A stretch of 64,000 nt of DNA from assembly GCA_041399065.1 (NCBI GenBank), contig JAWKTN010000010.1:335013-399012 (forward strand), given 5' to 3'. Numbering within the stretch: position 1 is the stretch's first letter; each line of letters starts with the position of its first letter. The notes under the pieces were generated by a model. It was not told the origin of the DNA, did no database searches, and saw nothing but the letters and a program-made list of their open reading frames with translations. Positions 50,167 to 59,146 of this stretch are shown piece after piece. The position numbers were made by a program, and so were the translations under genes. The stretch is from JAGQPD01 sp020426865. GTDB lineage: Bacteria; Planctomycetota; Planctomycetia; Pirellulales; Pirellulaceae.

Positions 50167-50691
50167 ATGTATCGCTGGATACCCTGGCAGTGGTCGGTAC
50201 AGTCGCTCGTTGTTGTTTTGGCTTGGGCAACTGCCGGACCTTGTCTGGCCGCACCGAAGGTGTTGTGCCTCGTCTCGCCTGCCATGCCCTTCACGTCTGA
50301 CTCTCAAGCTGAGGAGCGTTACGTCGCCAATACCTATCACCGCGAAATTGTCCGCCAGGCGCTGTTGATGACCGCGCGAGATGCGTTCGGACTGGGGACC
50401 CGCGATCAGACCTTGCGGGAGCCGATTCCCGCCGAATCGACCGAAAATGCCTGGCTCTTGGAAATGTCCGTCGCGAATGTCCAGTCCAAACGCATCGAAT
50501 ATACGTTGCGTCGAGAGGATCGAGAACTCGCAAGCGGGACGATTCCCTACTTGGAAAACGCCGCGGCACCGGGAACCGTCGATTCTGCACTCGTCATCCT
50601 GGCGATCGATCGGCTGCGAAGGATGGGCCGGGAACCGCTCAAGTTGAAACGCCGCTTTTTCAACTTTGGCCGCGCGGTCCCGCACGAGTAA
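50167..50691 (+). CDS. Small exported hypothetical protein
   Basis: A 174-aa protein. ATG 50167 lies 9 bp after GGAG and starts a signal peptide (WSVQSLVVVLAWATAGPCLA-APK). The mature part is a single compact domain with alternating helices and strands (NTYHREIVRQALLMTARDAF, ENAWLLEMSVANVQSKRIEY) and a basic end (LKLKRRFFNFGRAVPHE). I recognise no family. It sits between the two copies of the 31-bp repeat, so it may have arrived with that segment. Confidence 0.7.
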   Translation: MYRWIPWQWSVQSLVVVLAWATAGPCLAAPKVLCLVSPAMPFTSDSQAEERYVANTYHREIVRQALLMTARDAFGLGTRDQTLREPIPAESTENAWLLEMSVANVQSKRIEYTLRREDRELASGTIPYLENAAAPGTVDSALVILAIDRLRRMGREPLKLKRRFFNFGRAVPHE

Positions 50692-50698
50692 TCCGCGC

Positions 50699-50729
50699 TG
50701 CGTCACGTCACGTCCATTGGACCGCCAGC
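50699..50729. repeat. 31-bp direct repeat, copy 2
   Basis: Identical to 49551-49581. It begins 8 bp after the stop codon of the small exported protein gene. Confidence 0.9.
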
Positions 50730-50833
50730 CAAACCGTACGTCCTCGAATCAGCTTCTGCTTCTTGCCGCATTGAGGACAATATATAGCGTAATTACCTCG
50801 GAGTCTGTCAGTATTGGTTTCGATCAACCTCCC

Positions 50834-51163
50834 ATGTTTAGCGCCGCCAATACCAGGAACGAAAAGGTGACGGTCGCCGCGACCGCTGCGTCCGTGGCCG
50901 CCAACGACGCGGTCTTGGCCCGCGACCCCATCGCGCTGCTCCCCCACACCACCCGCCCCGCCCCCCGACTCCAACCGGTCTTCGTCCCCTTTCTTTCCGG
51001 CGACTATAATTTTGATGGCTGTGTTAATGCCGCCGACTACACGGTCTGGAAGGACCACTATGGTTCGTTTCTCGCTTTGGAAGCCGATGGCAACTTTGAT
51101 GGCGAGGTGAATGCGGCGGACTACACGGTCTGGAAGGACAACTTTGGGGCGTGTCAGAATTGA
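50834..51163 (+). pseudogene. Dockerin-doublet remnant of a secreted protein
   Basis: The frame from about 50834 to the stop at 51163 ends in a complete dockerin-like doublet: GDYNFDGCVNAADYTVWKDH and then ADGNFDGEVNAADYTVWKDN. The preceding 60 residues (ARDPIALLPHTTRP and flanks) look like the C-terminal linker of a larger exported protein. No signal peptide or main domain is present. It is a 3' fragment of a lost gene; in theory it could be expressed from ATG 50834. Confidence 0.6.
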
Positions 51164-51290
51164 CGCGGCGCTGGCAGGTGGGGGAAGACGCTGTCGGGCC
51201 ATGCCCGACGGAGGTGGTTGGCAGGGTTGCGGGTTGCGACAGCGGCCGATTCCTTGCCATCGCACGTGCGGCAGGATGCGGCCGGGAGGC

Positions 51291-51840
51291 TCAGCGCGCG
51301 GGCACACGGGGGGGCATCTTTTCTAGTTCATACCGACGTCCGATGGCCTCGCACCACGTGGCGTAGCGAGGATCGGTCGTGTGGGCGGCCAGCCGTTCCA
51401 GCCGTTCCTTCAGCGCCCAGCGCTCCGTCGGGGTAAGATGCCCCACCTCGTCGACCGCTAACGCTTGCAACGCGACGTCCCGGGCCGCGCCAGGCTCCTC
51501 GGCCAGGATCGGACCGAGCAGGCTACTGGGTAACACCCCGCAACGGACGTGCACCGCCAAGAAAGCTGACTGCGCCGATACGTCCCCATCAAATCCCAGA
51601 TCCAACACTCCCTGCCCCAGCCGATGCAACGCGATCGCCGCCAACGCGCGACGCATTCCATCGTCTTCGCGCGGTGATTGGCTGCCGGCCGCTTCTTTGC
51701 GGAGCTCGTGGATGGCTTCCCGGAGATCGGTCTTGAGCGTTACATCGTCGAGCGATTTGGCAAATTCCTTCCCCTCCCGCGCCGACAAGAGACGCTCGAC
51801 CGCGTCCCTAGCCGGGATGGGTGACTGCGATACCTGATCG
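51291..51840 (-). pseudogene. C-terminal fragment of an unrecognised planctomycete protein
   Basis: From about 51840 down to the stop at 51291 the minus strand encodes a convincing protein tail: ERLLSAREGKEFAKSLDDVT, LREAIHELRKEAAGSQ, ALAAIALHRLGQGVLDLGFDG, LTPTERWALKERLERL. I cannot name the family. Upstream of 51840 the frame continues only as the antisense of the beta-rich secreted gene on the plus strand, so the 5' part has been replaced. It meets that gene head to head. Confidence 0.55.
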
Positions 51841-51842
51841 CG

Positions 51843-54800
51843 GTGAGTCCTACGTGCGTATGCGGTCAGTTCGAAACGATTATCAATGCGCCCCCCGACG
51901 TTGTTCCTGATGTGCTGACGTCCAACACCCAACTGACGATTTCTGATGGGGCGTTCGTACTGTATCGAGTCTCCGCCGGCCAAGTGGATGTGCTTAGTGA
52001 AAACATCGAAGTCAATCTGACGGGGGGATGGGTCAGTGGTATTGGAGCTTTTAGCGGAAGTACGCTCAATGTCACGGGCGGCTATTCGCTGAACGGCGCG
52101 TATGCGAATGGCGCAACGGCCGTGAACGTATCCGGTGGTCGCTTGGACGATCCGAGCAGTTTCGTGAACACGTCGCTGACCATGTCGGGAGGTGTCATCG
52201 CGCACAATTCGAGAATCGTCGGCGGGACACTGGTTTTCGAGGGGGGAGCCTTTGGTGAGAAGCTTACCCTGGCGGCAGACAACACGACCATTCGTGGGGG
52301 AGCATTTCGGATCGATGGTCAACTCATCAGCGGGCTACAGAACGTAGGCGATACCCAATTATTTACCGCGGCGGATTACACAATCTTTAGCGGCATTCTC
52401 GCCGATGGAACGCCGTTCGCATTTTCCCCATTGGTTCAGGATTACTTGGCTGACGGCGCGATCACGCTGGAAATTGCCGAAATTGCCCCGGTGACGGTCG
52501 ACCATTACACCGTCGCCAGCGCCGATGCCCCGATTTCCATCCGTGCGGGTCAAACGTTGGATGTTGTCAGCGGCGGCAGCCTCGGACGCTATTTTCAAGC
52601 TGGCCCGGGCAGTCAGCTCAACGTCGCAGCCGGTGGCACGATCGGTCGCTACGCGGAAATGGTGGATGCCACGGTACAGGTGGTGGGCGGAACCATCGAA
52701 GGAGACGCGTTCATGTATGGCGGCGAGTTGATTTGCCGTTCGGGAGGGGTCGAGCAAGTTTCAGCATCTAACGGCGCTACGATTCATGTCCTCGGTGGCC
52801 AGTCCGGTGGATTTTCGCTACGAGACAGTTCGTTGCACGTCAGCGGCGGATCGGTCGATACGTTCTCGCTCAGTGACGCGGCGACGGCCGAGGTTACTGC
52901 CGCGCAAGTGAATGGCATCTCGATTTACGGCACTGGTCGCGCGACATTGAATGAAGATGCGACCGTCGCTAATGTCCGGATGAACCCTCGGAGCAGCGGG
53001 CTCTTTGTGATGAATGGTGGAAAGATCACCAATACGGTTTTCATCAACGAAGGTTCGAAAGCAATCATTAACGGAGGAGTGATCGAGGGACCTCCCACCG
53101 CTACCATGGACATCTACGGCGACTTGGAGATGAATGGCGGCGAGGTGGCCAATCGCCTCAACTTTTCCCTCAACAGCACCCTGACCATGAATGGCGGTCG
53201 CATCGGCGGTGTTGTCAACATCTTAACGCCGGGGACGATCCGCATTCGCGGCGGATCGATCGAAGGTGACGTGTACGCGTCGCGTTCCGCGGTGGAAATC
53301 TCCGGCGGCGAAATTGGGGCGAAGCTGCAACTAGCGGCCGATACGTCGCTCAACATGACGGGCGGAAAGATCACGGAACTTCGTTATGACGGGCCGACGC
53401 GGATCGCGGGCGGCGCGATTGGTTATGGCTTTGCCGGTTCGGCGAAGAACATGACGCTCGTCGGGAGCGATTTTCGAGTCGATGGGGAACCAATCGAAGG
53501 CATCGAAGGTTTGGTTCAGTTGGGCGATACACTCAACCTTGAAATACCGTCACCCGCAGTGTTGTCGGGGATTTATGCGGACGGGACACCGTTCGCCATC
53601 CAAAAACAATTGTGGGGGTCCGATCCGATCAAGCTTGAATTCGCTCCCCTTGCACCTGCCGCCGATGCGTTGGTCGTATCTCAAGGGGACCGACCGTACG
53701 GCGTGCATGAAGGACAGCACATCGTCGTGGACGCTCCGGGAATTGGAAATTCCTTTCAGGCCGGTCGGGGCAGCACGGTATCGGTTGTCGAGGGTGGCGA
53801 AATCGGACGGGCGATGACCGCTGCCTCGGCCAGAGTAGACATCGCCAACGCCACCATCGGAGCTGACTTCACTGCCTTGCTCGGCACGTATGTATCGGTG
53901 CATAATGGTGTCTTCGGTGATCGACTTCAGCTCGCCAGCGGTTCGCAACTGGAGATGACGACGGGCACGATTGGCAACAATGTCGTGGCGAGTGGTTCCA
54001 GTCGTTTGACAGTCCATGACGGGACCATTGGCACGTACTTGCGCGTCACAGACGCTGAATTACTGCTTTCGGATACGACCGTCGGTTCCAACTTGAACGT
54101 CACCGGTGGTGACGTGACATTCATCGGAGCAAGCATTGGACCAGATGCCTCGATCGCGGCAGACTCTTTTACCATGGCAAGTGGGTCTTTGGATATTCGA
54201 ACAAAGATCTACGCTTCACACCTCGAGGTCCACGGCGGCACGATCGCAAACCAATACGTTGTAAACGCACATGGTACGATCGCCGGTGGCAATTGGGGAA
54301 GTGGTAGTATTGTTGGACAAAGTGACATTACCATCACCGGTGGTGAGTTCGACAGTCTGTTCGTGCGCGATACTTCTCAATTGACGATTGCCGGTGGCAA
54401 AATCGTTCAGGTTCTGGCAACATTGCCGAACACAAGCTTGACCATTGAAGGCGGATTTATCAAATCAATCCCAAAATCAAATAGTGTTCACGCTGTGCTG
54501 CGGGGAAACAACTTCTATGGATCCGGTCAACGGATTGAAGGATTAAATCAGGTTGGGGATCGAGTCGAGCTGATCGGTGGGGCTTCGCAGTTATCGGGAG
54601 TTCTTCGGGATGGTACGCCTTTCTATTTCTTTGACGATTTGGTCAATCGCGATACGGTAATTCTTGAGTTGGCGGACGTACCTCCCGCTCCGATCCGTCG
54701 CCTGACCGCATCGGTGGATCCAGTCCCCTTGGGTATTCGTGGAGACCAGGTCGTGGTCGTAGATCGCGGTGCTACGGTCGATAACGACTTCCAAATGGGC

Positions 54801-55520
54801 GCGGGCAGCACCTTGCAGGTGGAATCGGGGGGGCAGGTAGGAGACGATCTTGAGGCGGCAGATGCCACGATCATCCTCCAGGGAGGTTCCATCGGCGTCC
54901 GATTATTAGCGGACAATCACACGCAAATTGTCGTGAAAGGTGGGCGACTCAACAACGGACTGAAACTGATGGGCGGAAGTCGCCTGGAGTTTTCTGGAGG
55001 TCAAGTGGGAGGCAACTTGGAGGCCTTCTCAGAGACTGAGGTGCATGTGGTCGCGCGCGAGCTGAGTTGGAATGACGAATCAATCGACGGCTTGCGCTCA
55101 GCCGAAGATTCCATCACCTTCCCGCAGCGAGACGGCATCTTGTCTGGACTTCTGGCCGATGGCACGCTCATTCGGCAACGCATCGAATACTTTGGCAGTG
55201 AGTGGGTACTAAATGCATCAGCGATCTTGCGATTGACGCTCGTCGCCTCGCCCATCACTGGCGACTTCAACGGCAACGGGATGGTCGATGCCGCGGACTA
55301 CAGTATTTGGAAAGATACATTTGGTTCGACCGTGGAACTCGCCGCCGATGGGAATCATAACGGGATCGTCGACAGCGCCGATTACACGATTTGGAAAGAC
55401 AACTTCGGCAACACCGCAACCACGCCCGCGTCGTCGGTTCCCGAGCCTGCATGCCTACTTATGTTGCTCTATTTGATGCCGACGGTTGCCGCATTGCCGC
55501 GTCGCCGTTGCGGCCCATAG
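51843..55520 (+). CDS. Beta-helix-like repeat protein with dockerin and PEP-CTERM tail, signal peptide missing
   Basis: A 1,225-codon frame built of recurring short blades (LNVTGG, VNVSGG, LTMSGG, VHVSGG), which suggests a beta-helical exported adhesin-like protein. The C terminus has a full dockerin-like doublet (GDFNGNGMVDAADYSIWKD and GNHNGIVDSADYTIWKDNFG) and a PEP-CTERM sorting signal (SVPEPACLLMLLYLMP then RRR). The N terminus is abnormal: GTG 51843 gives MSPTCVCGQFETIINAPPDVV with no signal peptide, while the mature-like sequence starts at about ETIINAP. The gene probably lost its 5' end when joined to the antisense fragment at 51291-51840 and may not be exported. Confidence 0.75.
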   Translation: MSPTCVCGQFETIINAPPDVVPDVLTSNTQLTISDGAFVLYRVSAGQVDVLSENIEVNLTGGWVSGIGAFSGSTLNVTGGYSLNGAYANGATAVNVSGGRLDDPSSFVNTSLTMSGGVIAHNSRIVGGTLVFEGGAFGEKLTLAADNTTIRGGAFRIDGQLISGLQNVGDTQLFTAADYTIFSGILADGTPFAFSPLVQDYLADGAITLEIAEIAPVTVDHYTVASADAPISIRAGQTLDVVSGGSLGRYFQAGPGSQLNVAAGGTIGRYAEMVDATVQVVGGTIEGDAFMYGGELICRSGGVEQVSASNGATIHVLGGQSGGFSLRDSSLHVSGGSVDTFSLSDAATAEVTAAQVNGISIYGTGRATLNEDATVANVRMNPRSSGLFVMNGGKITNTVFINEGSKAIINGGVIEGPPTATMDIYGDLEMNGGEVANRLNFSLNSTLTMNGGRIGGVVNILTPGTIRIRGGSIEGDVYASRSAVEISGGEIGAKLQLAADTSLNMTGGKITELRYDGPTRIAGGAIGYGFAGSAKNMTLVGSDFRVDGEPIEGIEGLVQLGDTLNLEIPSPAVLSGIYADGTPFAIQKQLWGSDPIKLEFAPLAPAADALVVSQGDRPYGVHEGQHIVVDAPGIGNSFQAGRGSTVSVVEGGEIGRAMTAASARVDIANATIGADFTALLGTYVSVHNGVFGDRLQLASGSQLEMTTGTIGNNVVASGSSRLTVHDGTIGTYLRVTDAELLLSDTTVGSNLNVTGGDVTFIGASIGPDASIAADSFTMASGSLDIRTKIYASHLEVHGGTIANQYVVNAHGTIAGGNWGSGSIVGQSDITITGGEFDSLFVRDTSQLTIAGGKIVQVLATLPNTSLTIEGGFIKSIPKSNSVHAVLRGNNFYGSGQRIEGLNQVGDRVELIGGASQLSGVLRDGTPFYFFDDLVNRDTVILELADVPPAPIRRLTASVDPVPLGIRGDQVVVVDRGATVDNDFQMGAGSTLQVESGGQVGDDLEAADATIILQGGSIGVRLLADNHTQIVVKGGRLNNGLKLMGGSRLEFSGGQVGGNLEAFSETEVHVVARELSWNDESIDGLRSAEDSITFPQRDGILSGLLADGTLIRQRIEYFGSEWVLNASAILRLTLVASPITGDFNGNGMVDAADYSIWKDTFGSTVELAADGNHNGIVDSADYTIWKDNFGNTATTPASSVPEPACLLMLLYLMPTVAALPRRRCGP

Positions 55521-55716
55521 CAAACTGCCCGTATTTCAACGAGCGTCTGCGCCTGCTGTGCGTTCCCGTACATATCTCGTCGTCGCCTTGTCGCGCTCTA
55601 ACTAGTGCTGCAACCGGTAAATGATTGGCCACCAGAGCGTTGAGTTGCCCACCTTAACAGGCCGAACATGGGGTAGATGCTAGCACGTTGGTTGTGGATT
55701 GATCTTGACACAAAAC

Positions 55717-55774
55717 AGCCTTCCTTGGTTGTTGATCAGAATTCTCACACTTTGATCGCAACACAAGGAAGGCT
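55717..55774. other. Hairpin leader before the transposase start
   Basis: AGCCTTCCTTG (55717-55727) pairs with CAAGGAAGGCT (about 55764-55774), with further partial pairing of GATC ends around a loop. It lies just before ATG 55778 inside the IS and could hide the ribosome-binding site or end read-in transcription. Confidence 0.5.
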
Positions 55775-55777
55775 CAG

Positions 55778-56454
55778 ATGTCTGGTAAGGCTGCGAAAGT
55801 TATGGTCACCGAAAAACAACATGCAATCCTGCACGGATTGAATATGAATACAAGCGGCATGGAACGCTTTGTCTCATCGGCAATTGGGATGTGGTCACCG
55901 GACAGATGATTGCGCCTACGATTGGCGTCACACGTACAGAGGAAGACATTGTGCAACATATTCGCCGCATGGTTCAAACGGATCCCGCCGCAAGCTGGGT
56001 GATTGTCATGGATAACTTAAATGTTCATTGCAGCGAGTCGCTAGTCCGTTACGTTGCGCGCCTGGAGGGTATTGATGAATCAACGTTGGGTGTCAAGGGA
56101 AAGTTGGGGATCCTCAAGTCGATGGCCACTCGTCAAGAGTTTCTGATGATGCGATCTCACCGAGTCCGTTTCGTGTACACACCCAAACACAGTTCCTGGT
56201 TGAACCAGATCGAGATTGTATTCGGAATCGTCCATCGCCGCGCTATCGCCCGCGCCAGCTTCAGCTCGCTCGATGCCTTGAAACAACGGCTACTGGAATT
56301 CATTGACTATTTCAACCGAACGTTTGCGAGGCCATTCCGTTGGACCTACACGGGACGTCCGGTAAAGGCTCAGACCACTCCCCGCCCCAGGACGTGGCGA
56401 GAGAAATGGAGCCCGTTTTGTAAAAATGGGCAAGAACTCGCTTTGGTGACCTAG
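55778..56454 (+). pseudogene. IS630-family transposase, internally deleted and frameshifted
   Basis: An N-terminal piece starts at ATG 55778 (MSGKAAKVMVTEKQHAILHG) and ends at a TGA at about 55905. The catalytic part is in another frame: LIGNWDVVTGQMIAPTIGVT, then the DDE-type blocks VIVMDNLNVHCSES (Asp) and TPKHSSWLNQIEIVFG (Glu), ending at 56454. The helix-turn-helix region and the first catalytic Asp block of a full IS630 transposase (about 340 aa) are missing between the two pieces, at about 55865. The element cannot make an active enzyme by itself. Confidence 0.85.
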
Positions 56455-56484
56455 GACTTACCGGTTGCGGCACTAGGAGCCAAG

Positions 56485-56913
56485 TTACAGAACCAGCAAA
56501 TGACGCGAATCGGCGGCCAGCACCGAGCTGGTGGGGATGCCTTTGTCAAACGTGACAAGTCGGCCACCGTTTTTAGCGGCCAAACCGAGCAGATATGCGT
56601 CGGTGAGATGCTTTGACGACGGTAATTGAGAAAGGTCATAAAGTGAGGGATCGGCCAGGCTAATATCGTCAAACCAAAAATCGTGGTCGGCTGCCGGCGT
56701 GGCGGCATGGAGGCGGCGGGCGACGTCAGCGGCTGGAAGACGGTTAGGGTAGGCGGGTTGTGAGATGATGCGGATGCAGGCGTTCTGCGTTAGCGGACAC
56801 GTTGCCCAACGCTGCGAGCGGGACCCCGCAAACCATTGATGAGCCTGCTGGTGATGCACATGCGAAGCATCGAACAACGCGATCAGCAGATTGACGTCGA
56901 GCAGAGCAATCAT
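56485..56913 (-). CDS. PIN-domain toxin (VapC family)
   Basis: A 142-aa PIN-domain ribonuclease. The acidic metal-binding residues are D6 in ALLDVNLLIALFD, the Glu/Asp region around LTDAYLLGLA, and Asp in LVTFDKGI. The length is normal for VapC. It would cleave RNA unless held by the antitoxin encoded 9 bp upstream. ATG 56913 has GGGGAG upstream, partly within the end of the antitoxin gene. The IS630-type element lies 10 bp beyond its stop but does not interrupt it. Confidence 0.88.
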   Translation of the reverse strand: MIALLDVNLLIALFDASHVHHQQAHQWFAGSRSQRWATCPLTQNACIRIISQPAYPNRLPAADVARRLHAATPAADHDFWFDDISLADPSLYDLSQLPSSKHLTDAYLLGLAAKNGGRLVTFDKGIPTSSVLAADSRHLLVL

Positions 56914-56922
56914 GCGCGCAGG

Positions 56923-57156
56923 TCACTCCCCGTCGTCCACCAACTGGCGCACGATTTCAGGAGTCACGGTTCGTCCAGCGGGGGGTATCATTTCGAATCC
57001 GTTGAGCACCACCGGCTGCGCTGCGGGCGAAGGTGTAATGGCTAGCGCTAGCCGAACTAGATCGGAGATAACTTGCCCCGTAGTCCGTTGAGTACGTGCG
57101 GAGATCTCTTTCGCCGCCTCAAGAACGTCAGCGTCAAGATCGAGTGTCGTGTTCAT
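56923..57156 (-). CDS. VapB-type antitoxin
   Basis: A 77-aa antitoxin. The N-terminal half is a ribbon-helix-helix DNA-binding domain (TTLDLDADVLEAAKEISA, TTGQVISDLVRLAL), and the C-terminal half, with FEMIPPAGRTVTPE, would wrap and inhibit the PIN toxin. ATG 57156 is preferred to the frame start at 57186. It is first in a two-gene operon with the toxin. A palindrome just upstream may be its operator. Confidence 0.85.
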   Translation of the reverse strand: MNTTLDLDADVLEAAKEISARTQRTTGQVISDLVRLALAITPSPAAQPVVLNGFEMIPPAGRTVTPEIVRQLVDDGE

Positions 57157-57173
57157 GGAAAAAAATACTGCTC

Positions 57174-57186
57174 TTGAAAGTTTCAA
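57174..57186. promoter_or_regulatory. Possible VapB operator
   Basis: TTGAAAGTTTCAA is a 13-bp palindrome 18 bp upstream of the antitoxin start, where autorepressors of such operons usually bind. The assignment is by position only. Confidence 0.35.
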
Positions 57187-57358
57187 CTCAAATGGCTATT
57201 CATCCACCGTGGCCCCTCTCTATTGTAGACCCAGTATCCGGATCGGCAAACACCATTTGGATTCGGATGTGTCACGGCCCGCGAAATCGGACAGATGCAA
57301 CGGCACCCACTGGTCGCGATGGGACGAGACCGTCCAACGTTCGGATAGTTGCCACGTT

Positions 57359-58380
57359 CTATCGCTTGGCAGGCGATGGGATGCGCTTCTGGGTACGCGA
57401 GGGGAGTGGCTCGACCACCAACTCAGGACTATTCTGATCGTCCGCCGAGATATGGATCGAAAGCGGTGTTGATGCGTACTGCGAGAATCGAGGTGCGACC
57501 AAGTTCAATACTTGGTGCGATGCATGTGCCTCGGTATCTTTGATTCCGCTAGCGAGTCGATTGGACAGCATTTCCATCGGGACAATTTGAACGACGATTA
57601 CCTGATGTTCACCGGCAACCGCCCCATCGCCGTCTTGGAATGTGCTCAAGACGAAGCCACCGCGTTCGTCCAACACGCCACGTGCAATTCTGCCACTGGC
57701 CAGCGAGCGACACCGGCGATCCGAGCGAACGCCGTCAGATCACCGTGGTTACCGGCGTAATCACCCGTCACACCACTGGACAGCCATACCGTCTCAAATC
57801 CCATGCAACCGCATGGATAGACAATTGTCTGCGTGACTTCACCGCTTGAGATGATGGATTGAGCCAGCGACCGACGAGAGGGGCACACGAACACCTCCGG
57901 TGCAAACTCGCGCAGCTCAGCCGGATGCTCCTCGTAGGTTGCATTGTAATTCCATTGCGATCCGACGGACGCGCAGTCGAAGTAGTCCAAAATGCGGGCG
58001 AACCAGGACGGCTGTGAAGTTTCGCATTCGGTCTGATACCACTCACGCGATCGAAGCCGAGCCGGTGGAAAATAGCCAAACGTTTCCTGGTACGTGATGG
58101 TTGCGATTCCAAGCTGCCAAATACTGTTATGGCAGTGCGTTTTGCGCGCCGTCTCTCGCGCCTCGTTGACAGCCGGCAAGAGCAACGCAATACGCATTCC
58201 GACAATGGCTATGACTACAAGAAGCTCAACGACAGTAAACCCAAATTGCGCGGAGCGGCTTTGTGGTCGCCGAGCCAACAGCAGTGTCGTGGAAGGTCCA
58301 ATCGATGGCAACACGTGATTCGAGGTGCGGGGCGGTCGACGCCGTAGCTCCAGCTTAGTTCTGGACTGCATTTCTGTCAA
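57359..58380 (-). pseudogene. Decayed DUF1559 prepilin-like gene joined to a regulatory-domain tail, copy 2
   Basis: The first frame (58380 to 57646) carries the prepilin-type N terminus FGFTVVELLVVIAIVG and DUF1559-like sequence (VNEARETARKTHCHN, then VFVCPSRRS and GDYAGNHGDL). The usual later half of DUF1559 is absent. Near 57680 the coding sense passes to another frame with ASGRIARGVLDERGGFVLSTFQ, the C-terminal part of the carboxypeptidase-regulatory-like proteins often encoded beside DUF1559 genes, ending at 57359. The two halves are out of frame, so no complete protein results. The layout matches copy 1 at 58393-58973. Confidence 0.65.
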
Positions 58381-58392
58381 TCAACGGGTAGG

Positions 58393-58973
58393 TCATTGCT
58401 GCAATACAATACGGCATTCATTTTCGCCAGACGCGTTAACTACGACTTCGATTCCTGATGTGTCGAAATTCGAGTACATGCCGTCGATGTGTCGTCCGTG
58501 GTTGTGGGGCGCGATTCCATCTTCGCCCGACATAATCAGCTGAGTTATCGCAACGAGGTGAACCCCCGCAGGCGCCCCGTCCTGCTTTGAAAACGTGCCT
58601 AACACGAATCTTCCGTCGGCGGCAATCGTGCCTCGCGACGTAAGGTCGTGGCCAGAATGATAGAACTCAATTTGACCAAATCGGATTGTTCCAAATACGG
58701 AAGAATGCGAACCATCCAAGTTGCGGCCGTTTCTCCACATTGCACTTCGTCATACCATCGCGGGACGAGACGCGCCGGGGGATAGTATAGCTGAGATGAA
58801 TGATAGAGCTCCAAGCTCAATGCCGTCTGCCGCAAGTTGTTTTGACATTGCGTTCTTCGTGCCGCTTCGCGTGCTGTTTGAACAGCCGGAAGCAGCATCG
58901 CGATCAACAATGCAATGACGGCCAAAACGGCGAGTAACTCCACGAGCGTGAATCCGCGCGACTGCTTCGACAT
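58393..58973 (-). pseudogene. Decayed DUF1559 prepilin-like gene joined to a regulatory-domain tail, copy 1
   Basis: ATG 58973, behind GGAGGGG, opens MSKQSRGFTLVELLAVLAVI, a clear type IV prepilin-like leader, followed by AVQTAREAARRTQCQNNLRQ and a shortened DUF1559 region (PPARLVPRWYDE, TWMVRILPYLEQ). This frame stops at 58599. From about 58680 another frame continues as a regulatory-domain tail (LTSRGTIAADGRFVLGTF, GAPAGVHLVAITQ) to the stop at 58393. The prepilin is cut much earlier than in copy 2. Exported pseudopilin function is unlikely. Confidence 0.65.
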
Positions 58974-59146
58974 GGCCCCCTCCGATACGTTACATAAGTG
59001 CGTGACCAGTTGTAGTATACCATAAACAGGAGCCAACGACACAATCTGGCAGAGTCCGAAACATGGATCCCGCAAGTTAGTGCTTGACACCCGATCGCTC
59101 GCGTTGGGCGGCAGCAGGTCGCACATCGCTTGGCTCGCTAAACCGG

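Larger units (their letters stand above)
55605..56473 (+). mobile_element. IS630-type insertion sequence, internally deleted
   Basis: The left end GTGCTGCAACCGGTAA (55605-55620) and right end TTACCGGTTGCGGCAC (56458-56473) are 16-bp terminal inverted repeats with one mismatch. Each is flanked by TA (55603-55604, 56474-56475), the target duplication of the IS630/Tc1 group. At 869 bp it is shorter than usual for the family because the transposase gene has lost its middle. The right end lies 10 bp from the vapC stop codon. Confidence 0.85.
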
